Below are positions 36,385-44,486 of a DNA stretch of 64,000 bases, one piece after another. Made by a program: the position numbers and the translations under genes. The stretch lies in assembly GCA_033762255.1 (NCBI GenBank), contig JANRLT010000017.1, forward strand, positions 59,027 through 123,026. The letters run 5' to 3'. The DNA is from Pirellulales bacterium (GTDB taxonomy: Bacteria > Planctomycetota > Planctomycetia > Pirellulales > JALHPA01). The notes under the pieces were generated by a model, which saw only the letters and a program-made list of their open reading frames with translations, searched no databases and had not been told where the DNA came from. Every line of letters starts with the position of its first letter. Within the stretch, counting starts at the first letter, position 1.

Positions 36385-37356
36385 ATGTTTCGCAATTCTC
36401 GTCGCCAATTTTTGTCCCAGGGCGCTCTGTTAGCAGGTGCAATTGCCAGCGGGTCAATTGACCTGGCCACGGGGCACTTGCCCATGGCGACTGCGATTGA
36501 GCCAATCCGTCGGGCGGCCCCAGCGCAGTGGAAGTACAGTCTGGCCGCCTATAGTTATCGCGATCTGTTTGGCAAATCGGCAACATCCCCATCCACCCCG
36601 CCCGACAAAACCGCCGCGATCGATCCCGCCTTTACATTATATGATTTTGTGGATGATTGTGCCCGCCTGGGTTGCCACGGGACGGAACTGACGTCGTATT
36701 ACTTTTCGCCAACGGTTACCGCCGCCGAGTTGCAAAATTTGCGCAGGCATTGCTTTCGTCAGGGATTGGAGGTGTCCGGCACCGCGGTGGGAAATGACTT
36801 TGGCAAAGCCGATAAAACAGCCCGCGACGCGGAAATTGCCAGCGTAAAAACCTGGATCGACCGTGCGGCGCTCCTGGGCGCGCCGGTGATTCGCATCTTT
36901 GCGGGAAATTTACCTGGCGGGACGGATCATACCGCTGGCATCGCCCAGATAGTCAGTTGTATCGAGGAATGCTGCGACTACGCGGGAAGACACGGCATTC
37001 ACCTGGCGCTGGAAAATCATGGCGGGCCGACCGCCACGGCGGAGGGCTTGTTGGAAATTGTGCGAAGGGTCAACAGTCCCTGGTTCGGGGTGAATTTGGA
37101 CACGGGGAATTTTCACAGTGAAAACCTATATGACGAGCTAGCCCGCTGCGCTCCGTACGCCCTCAATGTGCAAGTCAAAGTCGCCACCAGCGGCCCGGAT
37201 GGCAAAAAAACGCCCACGGATTATCCGCGGTTGGGCAAAATCTTGCGTGACGCGGGATATCGCGGCTACGTGGTGCTGGAATATGAAGAAGGCGGGGATC
37301 CCCGCGCGGCCTGCCAGGAGCATTTTGCGGCCATGCGGAAAGGAATGGAAGCGTAG
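36385..37356 (+). CDS. Tat-exported sugar phosphate isomerase/epimerase-like TIM-barrel protein
   Basis: 323 residues. A twin-arginine signal (NSRRQFLSQGALLAGAIASG, residues 4-23) is followed by a xylose-isomerase-like TIM barrel (AP endonuclease 2 superfamily): FVDDCARLGCHGTELTSYYF (about 87-106), APVIRIFAGNLPGG, GIHLALENHGG (about 209-219, metal-binding Glu), WFGVNLDTGNFHSENLY and GYVVLEYEEGGDP near the end. The metal ligands typical of the superfamily (Glu, Asp, His, Glu) appear present. Such exported isomerase-like proteins are numerous in planctomycetes, often near sugar-degradation genes; the substrate is unknown. Confidence 0.85.
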   Translation: MFRNSRRQFLSQGALLAGAIASGSIDLATGHLPMATAIEPIRRAAPAQWKYSLAAYSYRDLFGKSATSPSTPPDKTAAIDPAFTLYDFVDDCARLGCHGTELTSYYFSPTVTAAELQNLRRHCFRQGLEVSGTAVGNDFGKADKTARDAEIASVKTWIDRAALLGAPVIRIFAGNLPGGTDHTAGIAQIVSCIEECCDYAGRHGIHLALENHGGPTATAEGLLEIVRRVNSPWFGVNLDTGNFHSENLYDELARCAPYALNVQVKVATSGPDGKKTPTDYPRLGKILRDAGYRGYVVLEYEEGGDPRAACQEHFAAMRKGMEA

Positions 37357-37395
37357 CGCGCAGAGACAAGTCGTGATCGGCAAGAATTGATGAAG

Positions 37396-37608
37396 GCCAC
37401 GGATGGGCACGGATAGTCCCGGACCAATTCTAAAATAGGATAGAACGCTGATAAAACTGCTGAGACTGATTTTCACGCATTAGCGTTTTCCTATCATCAG
37501 TGGTGTTTACCGCTCTGTGAAAATCTGCGTTATCTGTTAAATCAGTGTTCGATTGAATGTTTCCCTGGCTGACGCGGCGGGCTAAGTCCCTGGCTGACGC
37601 TGCGGGCT
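37396..37608. repeat. Intergenic repeat remnants, incl. two tandem CCCTGGCTGACGC units
   Basis: The 283 bases between the convergent TIM-barrel and TatD genes have no gene. They hold CCACGGATGGGCACGGAT (37396-37413), a kind of filler sequence frequent in planctomycete intergenic DNA, and two 21-base direct repeats CCCTGGCTGACGC-G/T-GCGGGCT (starting 37563 and 37588). Confidence 0.6.
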
Positions 37609-37639
37609 GAATTGCGACGGGTTAAATTGGCAGCGATCA

Positions 37640-38452
37640 TCACGCCCGTGGCGTAAACTGGAATCGCGCGGATTGGCTAAAAAACGCCAGCGGATTGTCA
37701 TACACAATCCCGCGGATCAGCGATTCCGGATGGCCTCGTTTTCGCATCGCCATGATAAAGTCCGGCACGGCGGTCGGCTTTGACGGTCCCCAGTCCCCCG
37801 CGCTATTCACCAGCAAACGTTCGGGACCGTACATCTCAACCATGTCGACCGCCCGTTCGGGCGTGCATTTGCTGACCGGGTACAGCGTCATTCCCGCCCA
37901 ATATCCTTCTTCCAGCACGGGGCGGATAGTGTGTTCCTCCACATGGTCCACCAACACGCGGTGATGGGGCAAGTCGCCAAAGTCCCGCAGCATATCCAGA
38001 ATCATCCTCGTTCCCACATGCTTATCCTCCAGATGCGGCGTGTGGATCAATATCTGCTCCCCCAGCTTTTCGGCCAGTTGCACATGCTCGAGAAAGACGA
38101 TCGCTTCGTTGCGGGTGTTTTTATTCAGCCCGATTTCCCCGATCCCCAGGACGCCCGGCTGATTCAAAAATTCAGGAATCATGCCGATGACTTCCCGCGA
38201 CAACCGCACGTTTTCGGCCTCTTTGGCATTGATGCACAACCACGTGTAGTGTTGCAAGTGCGACCAGCCAGCGCGGACCGGCTCGAACTGGGTGAGTTGG
38301 CGAAAGTAGTCGCGAAATCCCTCGACGCTGCCCCGGTCAAAACCGGCCCAAAACGCCGGTTCGCTCATCCCCACGCAGCCCATGCGCGCCAAGGTCTCGT
38401 AATCGTCCGTGGTGCGCGAGACCATGTGAATATGGGGATCAAAATATTGCAT
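37640..38452 (-). CDS. TatD-like metal-dependent hydrolase, EboB-like
   Basis: 270 residues, amidohydrolase/TatD-type TIM barrel. Seen: the metal motif DPHIHM (5-10) followed by SRTTDDYETLARMGCVGMSEP, which from memory is typical of EboB, the TatD-like protein of the ebo gene cluster (metabolite transport to the periplasm in cyanobacteria and other bacteria). Further motifs: GVLGIGEIGLN (about 112-122, metal Glu), ILIHTPH (about 147-153), VLVDHVEE (about 175-182) and LLVNSAGDWG (about 223-232, Asp ligand). None of the other ebo genes (EboA, C, D, E, F) is recognisable beside it. An in-frame start 13 codons upstream is less likely. The frame upstream encodes a small protein of unknown type. 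Confidence 0.82.
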   Translation of the reverse strand: MQYFDPHIHMVSRTTDDYETLARMGCVGMSEPAFWAGFDRGSVEGFRDYFRQLTQFEPVRAGWSHLQHYTWLCINAKEAENVRLSREVIGMIPEFLNQPGVLGIGEIGLNKNTRNEAIVFLEHVQLAEKLGEQILIHTPHLEDKHVGTRMILDMLRDFGDLPHHRVLVDHVEEHTIRPVLEEGYWAGMTLYPVSKCTPERAVDMVEMYGPERLLVNSAGDWGPSKPTAVPDFIMAMRKRGHPESLIRGIVYDNPLAFFSQSARFQFTPRA

Positions 38453-38529
38453 AGCGGCACTCTCACGGGGCAAAGGGGTTTGCGGGAGCAAAGGAAACCA
38501 TCCTCGGGAATGTTAAAATCAGGCGAAAG

Positions 38530-38829
38530 TCAGGCGTCGTTACGCCCCGCGGGTCCCCCGTGAAATTCGAATGTCTGCTGCCAATCGGCATGATACGGCA
38601 GGGAAAATGTCAGTTGGCACCGTTCGGCGCGGTTGGCTCCGCCGCCGGGCAGATCGGCAATCGCACGTAACAGCCGCTGATAGCGGGGATCGCCCGTGAC
38701 ATCCCCGGCCCGTTCCAGTCGGTCCAGTCCGGCGGCCAGTTCGAGCGCCTTGGCCCGCAAGATTAAAAATTCTTGATTCAGCAGGTCCGCGGCGGGCAAC
38801 AGGCGTGGAAGTTTCGATGCAATCGGCAT
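38530..38829 (-). CDS. Small hypothetical protein upstream of the EboB-like gene
   Basis: 99 residues: a predicted helical N-terminal part (LLPAADLLNQEFLILRAKALELAAGLDRLERA, cut here in position 9-40) and a more extended C-terminus. It resembles no family I can name. The ATG at 38829 has AGAGGGGATC in front. It is 77 bases upstream of the EboB-like start on the same strand and may be its operon partner. Confidence 0.6.
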   Translation of the reverse strand: MPIASKLPRLLPAADLLNQEFLILRAKALELAAGLDRLERAGDVTGDPRYQRLLRAIADLPGGGANRAERCQLTFSLPYHADWQQTFEFHGGPAGRNDA

Positions 38830-39103
38830 AATCGATCCCCTCTCTTGGGAAATAAACAATCGGCGGACAACGGGCGGAACCAAAATTTTGGTGCTGACTT
38901 ACCCCAAATCCCCGCAGCGTTCCCCTGTTATTAAGTCTCTGTCCCGCACGGCGGAAAATCAAGCGTAAGGTCCCGGGAATTCTGGTTTTTACCGGGCATG
39001 ATTCCCTTTTGCAACCTACATTTTCACTGTGGCGGTCCGCCGGGCCGGGTCGGGCCGAAGCTGCCCTTCCCGGCAATAGTTCCCCTTTTATTTTCTGGGC
39101 CAC

Positions 39104-40723
39104 GTGACGACAGGTCTCGATAATACGTGGAAGATCTTGGGCGATACCGCGAACGAAGCGGCCGACGAGGTGCTCGTCGCCGCCTTGGACGCCGAATCGC
39201 CGCAAATCCGCGCGGGGGCGTTTCAGGCGCTCTTGCGGCGACCCATCTCGCGCCGCCATGTGCTGATCATGGAACGGTGGCACACGTTTGACGACACTTG
39301 GCGGGGCATGCTGTGCGAGCATGGCGAGCGACTCGAGGCGATCATTCGTCCGGCGATCTTGTCCACCTCGCCGGACTTGTGCGAAAACGGCTGCCAGGCG
39401 GTGCTATGGCTGCGAAACTTTGACCTGCTCCCCGCGCTGCTCAACGCCGCCATTGACACAGGCAACCCGCAACAAGACCGCGCCGGAAAAACGCTGCTGC
39501 AACTGGTGGAACTATTTTACGAGGATCTGGCCGGAGCGCGCGAACACCAAACCCGCCGCGATCCGCAGCGGCTGCGCGACCAATGGGTGGGATTGTTTGA
39601 ACAAGCTCTGGGCAGATTTAGTATCCACCGCTCGCTGCCGGTGCTCGAGTCCTTTTTGATTTTAACCCACCGGGATAATCCCACGCTCAAACAGATTTTA
39701 AACGATCCATTACAAAGCGCGTTCAGTCCCTCGCTGGAAATACTGACGCATAATACACGCGGGGGGATTTTACGGTTACTGCTTAGCTTCTTGGACGATC
39801 CGCATGCCCCGTCGGCGGCGCTGGCGGCGCTCGCCCATCGGGGGGACGCCAAATTTATCGAGTATCTGCTGCGCAAAATTGGCTACGAACCCTCCGCGGG
39901 AGTCGCTGCCAATTTACGCCGCATCGATAGCATCCCCTGGCTGCAGGGGGATTTGCAATGGATTTCCCGCCTGGACGAGGCGCAGCAACAAGCCGTCGCC
40001 ACCCTGGCCCTGCGGGCCAATATCAAACGCGCCTCCGCGCTGCGGGTACTGGAATTTGTGCTGCTGCACGGTCAACCCGCCGCCCGCCGCGCCGCGGCCC
40101 GCCAGTTGAGCGAATTTCAGGGAACCGAAGCCAACAAGCTGTTATTGCGGGGCTTGTCCGATCCAGACCCGCAGGTTCGCGCGCACCTGCTGAAACAACT
40201 GCGCCCGCGCGGCTTGCCGGGGGCGATTAGTTTATTGCTCAAGGCGCTGCAATCCCCCGCAGCCGTCGAACGGGAAGCCGCCCGCGAATGTCTGCGGGAA
40301 TTTAGTTTTAAGCGGCTGGTCGCGGTCTTTGACACCCTGGACGAGCAATCGCGACAAAACACCGCGCGGATCGTCGCCCAGGTGGATCCCCACACCTCGG
40401 CGGGATTGCGGGATGAGTTTCGCTCTTTGTCGCGTTCGCGCCGGCTCAAGGCGGTGGCTATCACCCAACTACTGAACCTAGCCGAAGAGCAAGAGGCGGA
40501 GTTGACGCGATTATTGCGGGACGAGGACCACCTGGTACGGGCGGCGGCGGTGCGGGCCTTGGCCCTGTGCGATACCGAATCCGCCCGCGACGCCCTGGAA
40601 GCGGCGCTGACCGACCGCAGCAGCGTGGTCCAGGAAGCCGCCGCCAGCAGTCTCCAAGACTTAAACTTTTCGGCTCCGTTGCCCCCGCTTCCCCCCTGGG
40701 AACAGGAGCCCGTCCCCCAATGA
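39104..40723 (+). CDS. HEAT-repeat protein
   Basis: 539 residues, GTG start, no signal peptide. The whole protein is alpha-helical with HEAT/PBS-lyase-like repeats, most regular in the C-terminal half: ANKLLLRGLSDPDPQVRAHLLKQL (about 345-368), ISLLLKALQSPAAVEREAARECL, AELTRLLRDEDHLVRAAAVRALA (about 465-487) and SARDALEAALTDRSSVVQEAAASSL. Such proteins act as scaffolds or bind partners. A Pro-rich tail follows. The stop overlaps the next start by four bases (ATGA), so it is coupled to the small membrane protein at 40720. Confidence 0.8.
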   Translation: MTTGLDNTWKILGDTANEAADEVLVAALDAESPQIRAGAFQALLRRPISRRHVLIMERWHTFDDTWRGMLCEHGERLEAIIRPAILSTSPDLCENGCQAVLWLRNFDLLPALLNAAIDTGNPQQDRAGKTLLQLVELFYEDLAGAREHQTRRDPQRLRDQWVGLFEQALGRFSIHRSLPVLESFLILTHRDNPTLKQILNDPLQSAFSPSLEILTHNTRGGILRLLLSFLDDPHAPSAALAALAHRGDAKFIEYLLRKIGYEPSAGVAANLRRIDSIPWLQGDLQWISRLDEAQQQAVATLALRANIKRASALRVLEFVLLHGQPAARRAAARQLSEFQGTEANKLLLRGLSDPDPQVRAHLLKQLRPRGLPGAISLLLKALQSPAAVEREAARECLREFSFKRLVAVFDTLDEQSRQNTARIVAQVDPHTSAGLRDEFRSLSRSRRLKAVAITQLLNLAEEQEAELTRLLRDEDHLVRAAAVRALALCDTESARDALEAALTDRSSVVQEAAASSLQDLNFSAPLPPLPPWEQEPVPQ

Positions 40724-41163
40724 TCAACCATCTTTACCCGCTGGCGCTCTGGGCACAGTCCCCATCGCCCCGCGCCTCGCAAATACAAACCGCCTTTGGG
40801 GACTGGCTTTCCCCTTGGGGAGTCGCCGTCATTTGCCTGGTCATGGCCCTGCTGGCCGGCGTGCTGTTTGCCCTGCGTTGGTGGCAGCAGCGGTCCGAGG
40901 GGCGCGCCGCCTACTACGATCCCGCGGGACTGCTTGTCGAGTTATGCCAGTCGCACGGTTTTAATAAACTGGAAGTCCTGGCCATGCAGCAATTGGCTGG
41001 CGTGACACAGGCGCAGCCGCCCGCGGCGTTATTTTTAATGCCCGAACTCTGGCCTCCCAAGATTACCCAGCCAGAACTGGCCAGTTATCGCCAAACCCTG
41101 GAACAATTGCGGGGGCGCATCTTTGCGGGATTGGCCGGGGACCAAGTTGACTCGCCTGGCTGA
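40720..41163 (+). CDS. Small single-pass membrane protein coupled to the HEAT protein
   Basis: 147 residues. One membrane segment (about 32-54, WGVAVICLVMALLAGVLFALRWW) followed by a cytoplasmic helical domain (about 65-147) with LVELCQSHGFNKLEVLAMQQLA. I do not recognise it. The ATG at 40720 overlaps the TGA of the HEAT-repeat gene, which supports this start over an in-frame one 51 codons upstream, inside the HEAT gene. The pair probably forms a membrane-linked scaffold; this is inferred only from coupling. Confidence 0.7.
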   Translation: MINHLYPLALWAQSPSPRASQIQTAFGDWLSPWGVAVICLVMALLAGVLFALRWWQQRSEGRAAYYDPAGLLVELCQSHGFNKLEVLAMQQLAGVTQAQPPAALFLMPELWPPKITQPELASYRQTLEQLRGRIFAGLAGDQVDSPG

Positions 41164-41358
41164 TGGGGGATGAAAAACAGACGCGATTGTTTTTTCAACG
41201 CGTCAAATTCGCTCGGGGCGGATCCGAAAATTACCGCATCCCAGGCCATGCGCTCGGTAACCCCGCAACTTGCGAAAAATGAACCGGCGGGCTAAGGTAA
41301 CGACAGACGCCGCGCCTTGCATGCTCTTTCCCGACCCCGCCATCCCGCCCCAGTGGTT

Positions 41359-42237
41359 ATGACCTTACCCGCTAGCCCCGCCGCAGCCTGGCGACCAACG
41401 ATCTCCGCCCGGTTGCGCGTCTGGCGCACGATCTTTCAAATTAGCCTGGCCGAGCGGTTGGCGTACCGCGGAGATTTCATCCTGGGGACGCTGATGCGGT
41501 TTTTACCCATCGTCACCCAAATTCTCCTGTGGACCGCGATCTTTTCGGCGACCACGCAGGAACGGCTGTTTGGCTACAAGCGGGACGAACTGATTGCCTA
41601 TTATCTGTTGACGATGGTGGCGCGGGCTTTTTCCAGCATGCCGGGGCTCGCCTCGGGAATCGCCAAATCAATCCGCGACGGTTCGGTAAAAAAGTTTCTC
41701 ACCCAACCGGTGGATTGGGTCGGTTTTTTATTGATTACCCGGATCGCGCATAAACTGGTCTACTATGCGGTGGCCGCGCTTCCGTTTGGGTTGGTGTTTT
41801 ATCTTTGCGGGGCGTTCTTTCCCCCGTTTCCCGATGGGTCGGTCTGGCTGGCATTCGGCCTGTCGCTGGTGATGTCCTTCTTACTGGGATTTTTTTTAGA
41901 GGCGACCATCGGGATGCTGGGCTTTTGGTTTTTAGAAATTTCGTCGTTGCTGTTTGTCTATATGCTGTTCAATTTTTTCTTATCCGGGCATATGTTCCCC
42001 ATCGGTATGTTGGATAAGACGTTTTTACCGGGAGGGATTTCCGCCGGCGATGTCGTGCGGCTGCTCCCCTTTCAGTATTTGGCCTATTTTCCCAGCGCGG
42101 TGTATCTGGGCAAGATCACCGGCCCCGCGCTGGCGTGGGGACTGGCTATTCAGGCGGGTTGGGTGGTGACGTTTATGATCGCTTGCCGCTGGGCATTTTT
42201 GCGGGGTGTGCGACGATACAGCGCGTTTGGCGGCTAA
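41359..42237 (+). CDS. ABC-2 type transporter permease
   Basis: 292 residues from ATG 41359 (an in-frame ATG 14 codons upstream at 41317 is possible). Six hydrophobic segments in the ABC-2 layout (about 35-60, 75-100, 120-145, 150-175, 185-215, 245-270). Segments include LAERLAYRGDFILGTLMRFLPIV and LLPFQYLAYFPSAVYLG, which fit the ABC-2 exporter permeases that usually come as a pair with an ATPase gene. Here neither the ATPase nor a second permease is adjacent: the gene is followed by an intergenic repeat region and an unrelated gene on the other strand. Substrate unknown. Confidence 0.82.
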   Translation: MTLPASPAAAWRPTISARLRVWRTIFQISLAERLAYRGDFILGTLMRFLPIVTQILLWTAIFSATTQERLFGYKRDELIAYYLLTMVARAFSSMPGLASGIAKSIRDGSVKKFLTQPVDWVGFLLITRIAHKLVYYAVAALPFGLVFYLCGAFFPPFPDGSVWLAFGLSLVMSFLLGFFLEATIGMLGFWFLEISSLLFVYMLFNFFLSGHMFPIGMLDKTFLPGGISAGDVVRLLPFQYLAYFPSAVYLGKITGPALAWGLAIQAGWVVTFMIACRWAFLRGVRRYSAFGG

Positions 42238-42410
42238 GGAACGGCCGTCACGACGGCAGTTGATGAGCATTGCCGCCGATGGAAATTCAAACTAAACACA
42301 CGATTCGTGGTTGTTTGGCTTGGCCTATACCAAAACATACTGTTCCAGCAACGGCACTTTCAGCAGGCTGCTAGGTGAATAGCGTGCCAGAAAAGCGGGC
42401 GAGTTTATTT

Positions 42411-42461
42411 GGAACTCTGGCGAGTTCGGCTAAGTGTTTATTCGGAACTCTTGCGAGTTCC
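42411..42461. repeat. Paired GGAACTC-GAGTTCC hairpin repeats
   Basis: Two hairpins 33 bases apart: GGAACTC-TGGC-GAGTTCG (42411-42428) and GGAACTC-TTGC-GAGTTCC (42444-42461); a third, weak element follows near 42477. Same family as 26393-26410 and 45997-46048, here with C:G pairs where the others have T:A. The surrounding gap 42238-42495 has no gene. Confidence 0.75.
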
Positions 42462-42495
42462 GCTACGGGTATTTTTGGAACTGGGGCGAGTGCCC

Positions 42496-42819
42496 CTACC
42501 AGCCCATGACCATGTTGGATTCGATCACTTTGCGGGCGCGTTCCAGGTCGGTGCCGGTTTCGTGCATATATAGGCGAATGGCGTGGACTTTGTCCCCCAG
42601 GGCCTTGCTCAGGCAGTCGCGGGCGACATGGCAGATATCGGCGTGGCCTTCGATTCCCAGGGCGGATTTGCTAATGACCCAGGTGTCGCGGGGGCGCTTG
42701 GTCATGCGAAGGATTTTTTCGGTCGGATAGGCGTCCATTACGACGCGGTTGGCGGCGGGGTCATCATTGGCCCAGGTGATGATGATGTGCCCCTCGGTCT
42801 CGACTTCGTACAATGGCAT
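42496..42819 (-). CDS. Conserved-looking small protein, unknown
   Basis: 107 residues from ATG 42819, where GGAGGGAC gives a good ribosome binding site; the open frame extends 45 codons further without support. Sequence features: a beta-rich start MPLYEVETEGHIIITWANDD, MDAYPTEKILRMTKRPRDTW, and a helical C-terminus CLSKALGDKVHAIRLYMHETG. There is no signal peptide or membrane segment. It looks like a compact cytoplasmic protein; I do not recognise the family. Confidence 0.7.
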   Translation of the reverse strand: MPLYEVETEGHIIITWANDDPAANRVVMDAYPTEKILRMTKRPRDTWVISKSALGIEGHADICHVARDCLSKALGDKVHAIRLYMHETGTDLERARKVIESNMVMGW

Positions 42820-43014
42820 AACATGTCCCTCCGCTTGATAAAGGGGGGTCGTCAACTTCCGTTGGAAGGGGCGGCAAACGTCCTCTAATTTTCCAGCCGG
42901 ATTGGCGACCTTCTTCAACCTTGAGTGTATGCCATTTTTATCGGGCGTCAACAATTCCAGCCCCGCGGAGTCAAAAAATGTTTTTGGCGGGAAGGAATAA
43001 ACCTTGAACTCGGC

Positions 43015-44067
43015 TTAGGACGCTAGTTCCTGGCGTTTCCGGGCTATCAGGGCCAACAGGCTTTTTTGTGGATCGGCGAATTTTTGAATTCCTTCAGTCA
43101 TCAGCGTTTCTTCCAGGTGAGGCACATTTATGGCCGCGTCCAACTCGGCCAACACCGCCGCGGAGGGAAGCTCCTCAATTTGCGGCGTAAACATCCGGCC
43201 ACTCGCCTGCACCGCGGCGTTGGTGGCGGGGGGGTTGGTTTCGATATCGCTACCGGCAAATGCGGCCACGTACTTCCAGGGGGGGTCATGGGGGTTTTTA
43301 GTGCCAGTGCTGGCAAATATCAGCTCTTGGGCCAGGGGCGTTTGCTGTTGACGCCAAAAGTCGCGGTTGATTTTCCAAATGCGTTTGGCATTCACTATGC
43401 CATACTGTCCCTGGGCCGCGGGGGAAAGTTGCGGCGCGTGCTTTTCGGTGTATTGGTCCACCCGTGAAACAAAGATGCTGTAAACGCTTTTGAATTTTGC
43501 TAGCGAGGATCGCCGCTGCGCTCCGCGCCAAATCGCGTCCCGTGCCAGCAAATATTGCCGCTCGGTAAAAATTAGCGTGACGTTTAAGGAGATCCCCGCC
43601 GCGCACAGTTCCTCCAGCGCAGCCAACCCCCCCGGCGTGGCTGGCACCTTGATCATCCGGTTATCATGCCCCGCCGACCATTTCTTGCCCAATTCGATAT
43701 ACGCGGCGACTTGATCCGCCAGCGGCATCTGGCGCGCGGGATCCTCGATCAAGGGATCAAGCTCAAAACTAACATACCCATCATTCCCACCGGTGTTCTT
43801 CCACACCGGGGCAAACACGTCCTGGGCCTGCTGGACCAGTTCATCCGTCACCTTCCAGGCGATCACGTCATCCCCCACGCCGGTCCGGAGCAACTGGATG
43901 ATCTGCTGGTCAAAGCGGCCGGTTTTGAGCAGGTCGGCCACAATGACCGGATTGGACGTTGCCCCCGTGGCCCCCAACTGGCGGTTGGTATGTACCAATT
44001 CGGGGTCGATGGAATCCAGCCACAGTTTGGTACCGGTGGCTATCAGAGAAGCTAGGGGAGTTGTCAT
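43015..44067 (-). CDS. tal: Transaldolase
   Basis: Moves a dihydroxyacetone unit between sugar phosphates in the non-oxidative pentose phosphate pathway. 350 residues from ATG 44067 (44073 is an alternative). The Schiff-base lysine is in [13 protein letters not shown] (about Lys140); [10 protein letters not shown] and the [10 protein letters not shown] segment (about 37-46) mark the substrate end, with [11 protein letters not shown] (about 158-168), [12 protein letters not shown] and ASTGTKNP following. The sequence is of the longer TalB/plant-type transaldolase group rather than the short TalC group. Unlinked to other pentose phosphate genes here. Confidence 0.93.
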   Translation of the reverse strand: MTTPLASLIATGTKLWLDSIDPELVHTNRQLGATGATSNPVIVADLLKTGRFDQQIIQLLRTGVGDDVIAWKVTDELVQQAQDVFAPVWKNTGGNDGYVSFELDPLIEDPARQMPLADQVAAYIELGKKWSAGHDNRMIKVPATPGGLAALEELCAAGISLNVTLIFTERQYLLARDAIWRGAQRRSSLAKFKSVYSIFVSRVDQYTEKHAPQLSPAAQGQYGIVNAKRIWKINRDFWRQQQTPLAQELIFASTGTKNPHDPPWKYVAAFAGSDIETNPPATNAAVQASGRMFTPQIEELPSAAVLAELDAAINVPHLEETLMTEGIQKFADPQKSLLALIARKRQELAS

Positions 44068-44331
44068 AAGCATGCCGCCCAAAAGAATTCGCGATAAAAA
44101 GTGACCACGCCGCAATTATCGCCTCCCTACGTCTCCTTGGCCACACCCTGACTTGCGCGTTTTTTACCAAGGGGATCAAAAAACTGACAAACACACGCCT
44201 TTCCTGAACCCGCTAGCAGGTAATCCACTGATCGCGCCCATCGTTCGGCGGTTTGCGGAAACTGGGCAAACTTTTCCTTTTTCGTTGATTTTAACGATTA
44301 TTCCTGTTGTTTTGCTGTGCGGATAACCGAT

Positions 44332-44389
44332 TTTTCCTGTGCAACACCCGGCTATCGACCGTGGGCTGAGCTGTATCAGCACAGGAAAA
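44332..44389. promoter_or_regulatory. 11-bp inverted repeat in the leader of the BBP7 gene
   Basis: Perfect arms TTTTCCTGTGC / GCACAGGAAAA separated by 36 bases. Position suggests a 5' leader structure or operator. A single-arm relative, TTCCTGTTG, lies a little upstream near 44301. Confidence 0.4.
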
Positions 44390-44471
44390 TCTTCCAGCGG
44401 ACGCCAATCTAACCGTATTTATGGCAAACATTTGCGCTTCGCCGGCACAGCGGCCCTGGGTCTCGAAACAC

Positions 44472-44477
44472 GGAGGG
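44472..44477 (+). promoter_or_regulatory. Ribosome binding site fixing the BBP7 start
   Basis: GGAGGG nine bases before GTG 44487, preferred to the ATG at 44421, which has no such site and lacks a signal peptide directly after it. Confidence 0.65.
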
Positions 44478-44486
44478 TTAGTCAAC

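Larger units (their letters stand above)
44068..44486. other. Divergent promoter region, tal / BBP7 gene
   Basis: 419 bases. An inverted repeat TTTTCCTGTGC (44332-44342) / GCACAGGAAAA (44379-44389) sits about 100 bases before the BBP7 start and would form a long leader hairpin or a protein-binding palindrome. No gene seen. Confidence 0.5.

Noticed and set aside
37640..38829. Complete ebo cluster
   Set aside because: Only the EboB-like gene is recognisable; the Tat-exported TIM-barrel gene nearby is on the other strand, exported and unlike EboE.
41164..41358. Possible riboswitch or structured leader before the ABC-2 permease
   Set aside because: The gap has GC-rich stretches, but I could not match any known riboswitch core such as the cobalamin or TPP box.
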